64,000 nt of DNA, taken from NCBI GenBank assembly GCA_019054805.1, contig JAHQIY010000009.1:2728001-2792000 (forward strand), read 5' to 3'. The translations under genes were made by a program, and so were the position numbers. Position 1 is the first letter of the stretch, and every line of letters begins with the position of its first letter. Under the pieces are notes generated by a model. The model saw nothing but the letters and a program-made list of their open reading frames with translations. It was not told the DNA's origin and searched no databases. The stretch is from Brachionus manjavacas. Lineage: Eukaryota; Rotifera; Eurotatoria; Ploima; Brachionidae. Shown piece after piece: positions 59,601 through 64,000 of this stretch.

Positions 59601-62600
59601 GAATATTTAAATTTCATCATTGAATACCTTGATCAGAAAGAACTACAACTTTTCTAGGGGTTAGATATTTTTAGACCTTTGGGTCTAAAGTTATTTCTGA
59701 GTTTCCCATAAATTTGAAATTCAGATCACTTAATTTTTGAATTTACGGAACTTTAGCATTAGTAATTTTTTTCCCAGAGCTTTGCTATTTTTTTACCACC
59801 ACGCTGTGCTTTATTTAAAAATTCATTAGAATTCGATGATCATTTTTTGGCATTGGGAATTTTCATACAAAAAATTCCAATACTAAAATTTAATTTGTAA
59901 TAAAAATATTTTTTTTATACTTAAGATTTTCTGTAAGTTTAAAAGCCCAGTTCAAAGAAATTTTTGCCAATAAATTTATTATTTAAAATCAAAGGGTCTT
60001 ATAAAGCTGACGAATAATTTTTCATTTTTTAAAAAAACACAAAAACACAAAAATTTTTTTTTTTTTTATAAATTTTTTTTTTACTTCTCCTTAAAGGAGG
60101 TGAAAAAAAAATTGTAAAAAAAAAAGCAAATCAAAGTTTCATTCATTTATTTCATCAATTAAAGACATTATTACTCAAATTAAAAGTCGAGAATTTGTAG
60201 TTTTACTTTTAGGAGTTGTCTAAGTTCAAAACAAAGTAAAATAATACATGAACTTTGCGATTTACATTGCTTAAAGCACGAAACTAAGGGGACTCGATTT
60301 AAAAAGTTGACTATTTATTTTTCTTCAATTGTTGTTCCTTAAGAATGCGATGAATTAAGCCAGAAATTATCTAGTATAAGATTGGAAAGTGTTCCTAGAG
60401 ACAATCATGTTGAAGACGCAATTAATATCCCAATTAAAAGAACTTGAGGCCGCCCGAAAAAAAATCAAGAATAAGACGAATAAACGAATTTTTTAATTAA
60501 ACTAATTTACTCGAAATTTCGAAAAAAAATATAGAAAACTACTTTAATTTTTCATTTAGAAATTAAAATTAATTAATTTGATAATTTATTTTTTCGTCCA
60601 GGTAAAAATTTTCACGATCAGTTCTTTTTTTGTTACGAACAGTAATTAATTTACCTGGTCGTCAAATTGGCTGTTCGTCAGGTTTATAAGACCCAAATCA
60701 AATTGTATGTTAATTTTAAAATTAGATTTGACAATTAGATTTTTAAAATTAAAACCACCTAAATCAATTTAAGGATCGATGACTTAAATATTTTGAATTT
60801 ACAAATTGCAAAAATTTTCTAATTACATTAAATCATAGTAATAAAAATTAGATAAATTTTTAAAATATTGATATTTTATTTTAACAGTAATATTTCCATG
60901 TTAATGAAAATAAAATTTTTTTGCTGAACTTATTGATGTTTCTTGCCTTTTTTTTCATTTTTTTAAGATTTAAATTTAAAACATTTTTTTATAAAAACCT
61001 TAAGGCTAAGAATTTTAAAAAATCATAAATAATTGCAGAAAGACGAATTCAATTGATGACAAAATAATCATACTTAAAATATTTCTTCTCACAAATTTTT
61101 TTGTTCAAATAAATTTTTTAATTTTCTGTCAAAAGTGTAGATTTCTAATTTCCCCTGAAGTTAAAAATGGTTCTATTGTTAAACCTTTAGCTAAAATGAA
61201 TGCAACCATTAATTGAACATTTAATTTTTTTACTGAAAATATTCGGATGTTTTTCTAATTTTTTTATTTTTGAGAATTATTGGTATTTTTTAAAAAAAAT
61301 TATTTTTATTTTTTAAGAACGAAATTTTAAAATTAAAAAAAATTTTAAAAAGTTGGTGTATTTAAGAATGGTTTGTCTTGATAAAATTTTGTCCTGAATA
61401 ATATTTCTTTGTGTGTATCAATGAGACCTACAATTTTTTATTTCAATGATCTTAATTTAAAGAATTTGTTGATAAATTTTTCTAAAATAAAATCTAATTT
61501 CTGAATTTTTTTTCTAAAAGCTCAAATACTATGATCATGAGTTGAATTCAGCGCGAACACAGTCCAAAAACTACGAGGAAAAAGTGAAGCAACTTTACCA
61601 AGAAGTGTCAAACAAAGATGAACAGATAAACAGCTTTAAAAAAGAGAGTCAAAATGTCCAAGAAAAATACCGCCAAAAATCAGAAGAAGTATTTTTTGGA
61701 TAAAAAGTTGGAAAAAATTTCTATGTTTTGACTAAGGCTCATCGATATGAGAACGAAATTCAAAATTTGAACCAAAAATGTGTCTACTTGGTAGAGGAGA
61801 CAAAAAAATTGGAAATTTCGTTGGAGCGCTCGCGCGAAAATGGCGAAAGGCTGCACAAAGAATCCGAAATGGTCATATCCAACGTGAACCAATGGGTCTC
61901 TGAGCAGCGTAGCAATAGTGAAAAGTTGGCGGGTAAGATACGGGAACAAGCCGCGGCCTTGCTCCAGATGAACCAGGAGAGAGAAAAATTTGTGGCAGAG
62001 CGAGAAATCATGCAGCAACAAATACGCAAACTGAGCCACGAGCTTGATCAGTCCGCTTTGGACAAGGAAAAAATCAAAGCCTTACAAAACCATCTAAACC
62101 AACAGCAGGCCTTGCTACATCAACTTCAGACCCGGCTCAAGGAATACGAGACCAAATTTTTTGTCTCGAACACTGAGGGAAACAAAACCATTGAAGAATT
62201 GCAAAACAGGATCAGATCGAACATTGAGAGCATTCAAATATTGACTAATCAAGTGAATAGTTTACAGCGGGAGAACTTGATCCAAAGGGAACAGTTGGAA
62301 AAAGAAGTCACGCACCGTCAGACTTTGCAGATGCAGTTGGACACCAAGAGCCAGCTGATCAATTCATACAACTCGAGCTCGAGTGGGGCCAAGCGGTCAA
62401 TCAGTCCGGCAAAGCAAACCAAACTATGCAAGCACAATGTAAGTATTTTGGAAAAGTTTTGACAAAAAATTACTCTTTTCAAATTCAGGACAAAAATAAA
62501 AATCGCGGCGACATGAGCCAAGTATGGTTGTTAATTACTAGGGTTTTTGGATAACTTTGATTTTTTTAGATAAAATTGCATGATTAGATTTTAAAAGTAG

Positions 62601-62838
62601 ATTTTTTTTACTGAGATTTTAAATTTTATTGTTGAAAGGATTCACCTGACATTGGCTACACGTCATCTCCCAGCCGGTCAACTTCTCACCAAATGCGAGC
62701 ACCACTTAAAGAAAAAGTTGTTTTTTTTTTAAATTTTTTTAGGCTTGTTTAAAATTTGTTTTTTTTTAATTCAAGATTAATAACTACACTGACGAAACCG
62801 AGAATACCGACAGCGAACAATGGCGAAACGGAAATTGA
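29158..62838 (+). CDS. Giant coiled-coil protein, 23 exons, ~2301 residues, probably ciliary/centriolar
   Basis: Exons: 29158-29601, 37133-37207, 37255-37377, 37429-37470, 37756-38064, 43107-43715, 43766-43828, 43954-44037, 44093-44176, 44233-44307, 46292-47101, 49232-49399, 49447-49542, 51789-51872, 51920-53044, 56877-57455, 57518-58525, 58576-58659, 61521-61688, 61737-62438, 62489-62521, 62639-62716, 62776-62838. Every exon is a multiple of three and every join keeps one open frame, which is strong evidence for the model. The protein has a Ser-rich N-terminus, then heptad-rich Glu/Lys/Gln/Leu coiled coil almost throughout, then a Ser/Pro-rich disordered tail of about 80 residues. I recognise no enzyme or targeting domain and cannot name the orthologue; sperm-tail or centrosomal coiled-coil proteins (PMFBP1-type) are candidates by architecture only. 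An X-box 95 bp upstream points to cilia. Extra small exons in the long introns cannot be excluded. Confidence 0.85.
29955..30050 (-). pseudogene. LINE ORF2 C-terminal relic, or a nested terminal exon
   Basis: The minus strand reads CRDRLTDEELRCLAIDGRKW then KNYTKEQHNPTNS and a stop, preceded by an ACTTACAG acceptor-like site. The 'DR…KW' ending is that of RTE/CR1-like LINEs. A host exon on the opposite strand is a weaker alternative. Confidence 0.35.
31011..31056 (+). repeat. Stem-loop plus TAATAAATAATAAATA tail
   Basis: AAAGGAGCTTTTGCTCGGTA, then CAAAAAACTAATAAATAATAA. Very close to the motif at 7013 (…GCTCGGTACAAAAAAC…), so both ends come from the same retroelement family. Confidence 0.55.
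31390..31448 (+). repeat. CGCCTTTAAGGCG stem-loop plus (AAAT)n tail
   Basis: A 13-bp near-palindrome followed within 10 bp by nine or more AAAT/AATA units. Another LINE/SINE 3' end design. Confidence 0.5.
33923..34755 (-). pseudogene. CR1/L2-like LINE, C-terminal RT fragment with 3' end
   Basis: On the minus strand, from 34755: QLQNDLFNLSNKMDN, LKCKTMCFGRNRNKTGYT, EEKDIGVVVSSGLKWNKQCS, then in the next frame KANRVLGQIRNAFVCLDKET, LVRGHPEYAASIWNPSTKAN, RRTRGDLIQMFKIVNK and VNGFKAG. These are the CR1/L2 post-catalytic motifs. At least two frameshifts. The 3' UTR has a GCCGGAAGGC hairpin and a (TAC)n microsatellite tail at 33923-33938. Catalytic RT motifs are absent. Confidence 0.75.
35133..35252 (+). 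CDS. 39-codon zinc-ribbon-like mini-ORF of a repeat
   Basis: MPKTIEKCAECGLRTDFCKK, then basic VKKYRRRISEKLKK and stop. Three Cys in CxxC…C spacing followed by a basic tail. A relic of the same sequence lies at 15495-15582, so it belongs to a repeated element. Function unknown; it could be an N-terminal DNA-binding exon of a transposase. Confidence 0.4.
   Translation: MPKTIEKCAECGLRTDFCKKGVVKKYRRRISEKLKKYFI
35453..35725 (-). pseudogene. DDE-type transposase fragment
   Basis: A 90-codon minus-strand frame contains CDIFVVDRGFRDCVEFLKEL, like the second catalytic Asp segment of DDE_Tnp_4/Harbinger-related transposases (D.GFRD). No other catalytic motifs remain. Confidence 0.45.
37133..38064 (+). 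CDS. Giant coiled-coil gene, exons 2-5
   Basis: Exons 37133-37207 (25 codons), 37255-37377 (41), 37429-37470 (14) and 37756-38064 (103). Translations include NEVHLKNLEDSLSSAIKTKN, IQEKDQRIIELQHDLNKL and a segment with DEPKRVHFADTGANSTEYF that breaks the coiled coil. Introns 2 and 3 are 47 and 51 nt. Intron 4 is 285 nt because a hAT MITE sits in it. Exon 5 ends …YEGLING before GTGAGT. Confidence 0.82.
37488..37703. mobile_element. hAT-type MITE, AAGTC family, copy in intron 4
   Basis: CAGACTTGTTTTTAAGTCAC at the left, …TGACTTAAAAAAAAATCTG at the right. The core is itself an inverted repeat (AACTAATTTTCTGATTTTAA and its inverse). Flanks are A-rich (AAAAAAAT and AAAAAATT), compatible with an 8-bp duplication. 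Non-coding. Confidence 0.7.
38860..38901 (+). repeat. CTCCTTAAAGGAGG stem-loop plus (AAAT)n tail
   Basis: TTACTTCTCCTTAAAGGAGG followed by TTGATTATAAATAAATAAAT. The same TTACTTCTCCTTAAAGGAGG occurs at 60082, so this is a dispersed retroelement 3' end. Confidence 0.55.
39113..39409. mobile_element. hAT-type MITE, AAGTC family, perfect 8-bp target duplication
   Basis: 297 bp from CAGAGTTG to CAAGTCTG. Flanked by AAATTTAC at 39105-39112 and 39410-39417. The terminal CAGAGTTG matches the usual hAT terminus. The core again has an inverted repeat around AACTAATTTTCTGATTTTAA. Confidence 0.85.
40331..40520. repeat. Degenerate tandem repeat (ATTGAAAAGTATC-like units)
   Basis: Units TATTGAAAAGTATC, GATTGAAAAGTCATC, TTACTGAAAAGTATCC, TATTAAAAAGTATAC and CATTGAGAAGTGCC occur at irregular 25-50 bp spacing. 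The block continues into GC-richer sequence with AGGGACCCC. Source unknown. Confidence 0.4.
43107..44307 (+). CDS. Giant coiled-coil gene, exons 6-10
   Basis: Exons 43107-43715 (203 codons, 29 heptads), 43766-43828 (21), 43954-44037 (28), 44093-44176 (28) and 44233-44307 (25). Introns are 50, 125, 55 and 56 nt. The acceptor of exon 6 is AAAGAG at 43101-43106, chosen because the alternatives hit a stop. Classical heptads throughout, e.g. ELCDLSSELKNIRSELVRRD and KKLKDEMGTNRVQFNEEINS. Confidence 0.85.
44308..46291. other. Intron 10 (2.0 kb)
   Basis: AT-rich, with one hAT MITE (45750-46084). Nothing else recognised. Confidence 0.6.
45750..46084. mobile_element. hAT-type MITE, AAGTC family, perfect 8-bp target duplication
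   Basis: 335 bp from CAGATTTGTTTTTAAGTCAC to …TGACTTAGATCTG. Flanked by TTTAAATC at 45742-45749 and 46085-46092. Internal part differs from the other copies, so the family is held together by its ends. Confidence 0.83.
46292..47101 (+). CDS. Giant coiled-coil gene, exon 11
   Basis: 270 codons, acceptor TTTTTCTAAAG and donor GTAAGT. Continuous coiled coil starting LIKRQEEILKLREEIQSVEF and ending TVREDMENK. Confidence 0.88.
47102..49231. other. Intron 11 (2.1 kb)
   Basis: A 65-codon frame at 47271-47468 contains SRKKIKHLIFKCLKWTQMLG; no family recognised. A structured retroelement tail lies at 48571-48660. Otherwise AT-rich. Confidence 0.5.
48571..48660 (+). repeat. Strong stem-loop with ATT-rich tail
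   Basis: GGTGACCT-CCTAGT-AGGTCACC (48590-48611) is a perfect 8-bp stem with a 6-nt loop. GCAAG…CTTGC forms a second stem, then TATATTATTATTAT follows. It looks like the 3' end of a LINE family different from the GGAGC type. Confidence 0.5.
49232..49542 (+). CDS. Giant coiled-coil gene, exons 12-13 with a GC-AG intron
   Basis: Exons 49232-49399 (56 codons, 8 heptads) and 49447-49542 (32 codons). The 47-nt intron starts GCAAGT instead of GT and ends TTTTTAG. Using the nearby GT shifts the frame into a stop, so the GC donor is supported by phase. Sequences: LQAKNDILNQMRSTNSALEA and CSQKNDIIQKLESALDRSEI. Confidence 0.83.
49856..50240. mobile_element. hAT-type MITE, AAGTC family, perfect 8-bp target duplication
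   Basis: 385 bp from CAGACTTG to CAACTCTG. Flanked by AATAAAAT at 49848-49855 and 50241-50248. The interior has unique sequence (TTCAGCTTGGCGGCCAGAG) and many AAGTCA/TGACTT words. Confidence 0.85.
51414..51740. repeat. ~300-bp dispersed repeat, copy 1
   Basis: Strongly similar in the same orientation to 63649-64000 (e.g. CTTTGCCAGTAGAGGTCT and TAAGCTTAAGCCAGAACGGG). Copy 1 lacks about 16 bp present in copy 2 near its right end. No ORF and no inverted ends. It stops less than 50 bp before exon 14. Confidence 0.75.
51789..53044 (+). CDS. Giant coiled-coil gene, exons 14-15
   Basis: Exons 51789-51872 (28 codons) and 51920-53044 (375 codons), 47-nt intron. Uninterrupted heptads rich in Lys/Glu/Asn/Gln, e.g. 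QLSSDLCVTRSYYDNSQSEM. Donor of exon 15 is GATGTAAGTG. Confidence 0.88.
53196..54018 (-). mobile_element. MULE derivative carrying a SWIM-domain fragment
   Basis: Inverted ends of about 26 bp: CACTTATGACGTTTTGC…TATACA at the left and TGTATAAAAGCAAAATGTC…AAGTG at the right. The only ORF (53374-53802, minus) is the C-terminal part of a MULE transposase. No matching 9-bp flanks were seen, so the insertion is old or the ends are slightly mis-set. Confidence 0.65.
53374..53802 (-). CDS. MULE transposase C-terminal fragment with SWIM zinc finger
   Basis: 142 codons from an ATG at 53802. Residues ~95-113 read YCSCTCKDFYRHFVCKHALA, the CxCx(n)CxH SWIM zinc finger found at the C-terminus of Mutator-like transposases, followed by a Lys-rich end (RAKPGKKKAKSN). 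The DDE core is missing. The frame is intact, so the fragment may still be translated or have been kept, but a decayed transposon is the simpler reading. Confidence 0.65.
   Translation of the reverse strand: MEELLDTNYICYTIHEMLKVVMNKIVNYYSRQFLEIKYFRAPATDTISRAKELNHCLFIKYGNSDKSYLYDNKYYLMHDINLIYHKHHYCSCTCKDFYRHFVCKHALALSAKLKLTLKGFVQEATRAKPGKKKAKSNPLSYD
54148..54763. mobile_element. TIR element with a C2H2-finger relic
   Basis: Ends GGGTCTTGCCTGTT and AACAGGCAAGACCC are exact inverses. Subterminal arms (CAGTAATAAAATTTATGTGA and inverse) also pair. The plus-strand core has broken frames including FNESDEESFEQTETI and CPDYGKLIKNERGLKKHISK, a degraded C2H2 zinc finger. Possible 8-bp flanks (AATTTTTG / AATTCATA) match poorly. 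Confidence 0.6.
56877..58659 (+). CDS. Giant coiled-coil gene, exons 16-18
   Basis: Exons 56877-57455 (193 codons), 57518-58525 (336 codons, 48 heptads) and 58576-58659 (28 codons), with introns of 62 and 50 nt. GC content is visibly higher here than elsewhere in the gene. Sequences such as CNELDDRLAKLTAEFKSYQQ and ISEYMNEKEHLRAEVNECRH are uninterrupted coiled coil. Confidence 0.88.
58770..59735. repeat. Large inverted repeat (foldback) with nested MITE
   Basis: The left arm (about 58770-59001) and right arm (about 59550-59735) are imperfect inverses, e.g. AAGGTATTCAATGATGAAAT and TATACTCTGGTT on the left. The right border of the MITE target site coincides with the inner end of the left arm. 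A third, weaker relative of the arm lies near 59440-59490 (GGGCACTAAGTAATTACTGA). Confidence 0.65.
59002..59242. mobile_element. hAT-type MITE, AAGTC family, perfect 8-bp target duplication
   Basis: 241 bp from CAGACTTGATTTTAAGTCAC to …TAAACAAGTCTG. Flanked by CTCTGGTT at 58994-59001 and 59243-59250. Its core is the inverse of the core of the copy at 9907-10167. Confidence 0.87.
60082..60110 (+). repeat. CTCCTTAAAGGAGG stem-loop with A tail
   Basis: TTACTTCTCCTTAAAGGAGG, as at 38858, followed by an A run. Confidence 0.45.
60355..60472 (+). pseudogene. MULE C-terminal relic
   Basis: Reads RLESVPRDNHVEDAINIPIK, then RT, stop, GRPKKNQE, stop. The basic GRP tail resembles those at 11840, 16560 and 26450. 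Confidence 0.4.
61521..62838 (+). CDS. Giant coiled-coil gene, exons 19-23 and stop
   Basis: Exons 61521-61688 (56 codons, 8 heptads), 61737-62438 (234), 62489-62521 (11), 62639-62716 (26) and 62776-62838 (20 plus TGA). Coiled coil runs to about 62340, then a Ser-rich disordered end: NSYNSSSSGAKRSISPAKQT, DSPDIGYTSSPSRSTSHQMR and DETENTDSEQWRNGN. SP/TP sites suggest phosphorylation. Confidence 0.85.
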
Positions 62839-63379
62839 ATTTTTGTATTTTTTTAAAATTTGTTTAATTTTTTATTTGAAATTTTGGATCAATAAGTTAA
62901 ATGTGCCAGGATAATTTCAAAAATTATAAGTTTATTATTTTTTTTATGAATTATCAATATGAATCTAAATTTTTAAGTATTTTAAATTTTTATAAATGTT
63001 CTACAATTAGAATAATATTTTTTTTCTATTTTAATAAAAATTTACTCAATGAAATTTTTGTCTATTTTAACCAGAGTTGTTCAAAAGTCATCAAGTCAAA
63101 GTCAAGTCTTTCGACCTCTTGAAAATTTGACTTGTATATTTGAAGTTTAAAGTGATTTTACTATAAAAAAGAAAGCCCCAAAATTTATTTTTCAAATCGA
63201 TCAAATTTATTTTAAATTTTTGATGATCTACAGTTTTTAGGCTTGATTACTAATCACTCATTTATTTTTTAAAAGTCAAATATAATTAAATTTAAAATAA
63301 AAAAATATTTTAATTTTTTTTGTATTTTTAATTTTGCATCATTATTAAAAATAATAAAAAGAAACAAAAAAATCCAAAA

Positions 63380-63430
63380 TTTATTTATTTATTCATTAAA
63401 TGAATTAACCTCCTTTTTAAGCAGAAGGAT
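63380..63430 (-). repeat. Minus-strand stem-loop plus (AAAT)n tail
   Basis: On the minus strand: CCTTCTGCTTAAAAAGGAGG, then TTAATTCATTTAATGAATAA and AATAAATAAAT. Same design as the other hairpin tails, in the opposite orientation. Confidence 0.4.
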
Positions 63431-63648
63431 ATTTAAAAGCTCCAAAAAAAAGAAAATAAAGATAAAAATTGAATTATTAAATGAGAATTAAAAAAAAACA
63501 CAAAAATTTAAAAAAGCGTCTTTAGATAATTAAATAAAATACATTTTAGTCTATTAGTAGAAAATTTAGAAAGAAAATAAAGACTTAGAAAATGGATCTC
63601 ATTTTTTAGCAGTTAAATAATTTAAATTAAAAAAAATTTAAATTTTGG

Positions 63649-64000
63649 GATCTTATTTTTATATAAGACTCTATAAAGCTCAACAAAAATCTCATGATTC
63701 TTTGCCAGTAGAGGTCTAAGGGCTCCTGAAGCATTTAGAGTAAGCTTAAGCCAGAACGGGATTTTTTTTATTTTAAATTTCAAATTATGAACTTATTTTG
63801 TTAAAAAATTATTTTAAAGATTTAAACAAAAAGTCATGTAAAAATTTGATTTTAAGATTTTTTATTCTAATTGCCTAAATATCTTTGAAAATTTAATTTT
63901 TCTTAAAATCAACCAAAAAAAATTCTCTGGTATTATCTGAACTTGACAGGAGCAACTAAAAAAAAGACTGCAGAATTTTTTCATTTTCTAAACTTATTTA
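63649..64000. repeat. ~300-bp dispersed repeat, copy 2 (cut by window end)
   Basis: Same-orientation copy of 51414-51740. Similarity continues to the last base, so the repeat probably extends beyond the window. Confidence 0.75.

Larger units (their letters stand above)
58660..61520. other. Intron 18 (2.9 kb)
   Basis: Contains a long inverted repeat with a nested hAT MITE (58770-59735), a retroelement tail (60082) and a MULE C-terminal relic (60355). Near 60596-60665 GTCCAGGTAAA and TTTACCTGGTC are inverse words of unknown origin. Confidence 0.6.
62839..64000. other. 3' flank of the giant gene
   Basis: AATAAA-type signals occur near 63034. Contains a degenerate AAGTC-family start (CAGAGTTGTTCAAAAGTCA at 63072), a minus-strand retroelement tail and a dispersed repeat. 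No ORF of interest. Confidence 0.5.

Noticed and set aside
57548-62029. Minus-strand ORFs of 62-158 codons at 57548-58582 and 61680-62029
   Set aside because: Shadows of the coiled-coil exons. Leu/His/Phe-rich translations are what antisense of Glu/Lys/Gln codons gives.

Overview
The window looks like nuclear DNA of a small invertebrate. It is very AT-rich, has many introns of about 50 nt alongside long repeat-filled ones, and carries many relics of LINEs, MULE, hAT, pogo/Tigger and Helitron elements. Gene content (radial spoke protein, NT5DC, NUDT2, acylphosphatase, a WD40-EGF membrane protein) is metazoan. Base composition, intron size and repeat style fit a monogonont rotifer such as Brachionus; that placement is inference, since no rRNA or mitochondrial marker is present.

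Layout. Positions 1-7800 hold a possible gene end, then a Jockey/I-like LINE on the minus strand (1849-6339) between two almost identical ~613-bp copies of the same sequence, and a Helitron helicase relic. Positions 8415-13915 are a compact host cluster: acylphosphatase (-), an NT5DC2/3-type HAD phosphatase (-, one 3-kb intron full of transposons) and NUDT2 (+, divergent from NT5DC). Positions 14286-16600 hold a MULE with 9-bp target duplication, a pogo/Tigger relic and fragments. A type I membrane protein with an extracellular WD40 propeller and three EGF modules lies at 17681-19303. Positions 19755-23800 are nested transposons. RSPH14 (radial spoke) lies at 24647-25774. Positions 25775-29050 hold LINE, MULE and hAT relics.

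From 29158 to 62838 (+) I can assemble one gene of 23 exons encoding about 2301 residues of nearly continuous coiled coil. All 22 introns are phase 0, ten exons encode an exact multiple of seven residues, and one intron is GC-AG. Its long introns carry a hAT MITE family with 8-bp target duplications, LINE and MULE fragments, and foldback repeats.

Functional links. RSPH14 and the giant coiled-coil gene both have an RFX-type X-box (GTTACCATGACAAC and GTTGCCATGACGAC) 72 and 95 bp before their start codons. This suggests co-regulation in ciliated cells and a ciliary or centriolar role for the giant protein. NT5DC and acylphosphatase are separated by only 53 bp, with an acceptor-like T-tract plus AG just before the second start, which could mean operon-like expression with spliced-leader addition. 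No tRNA, rRNA or CRISPR array was found.
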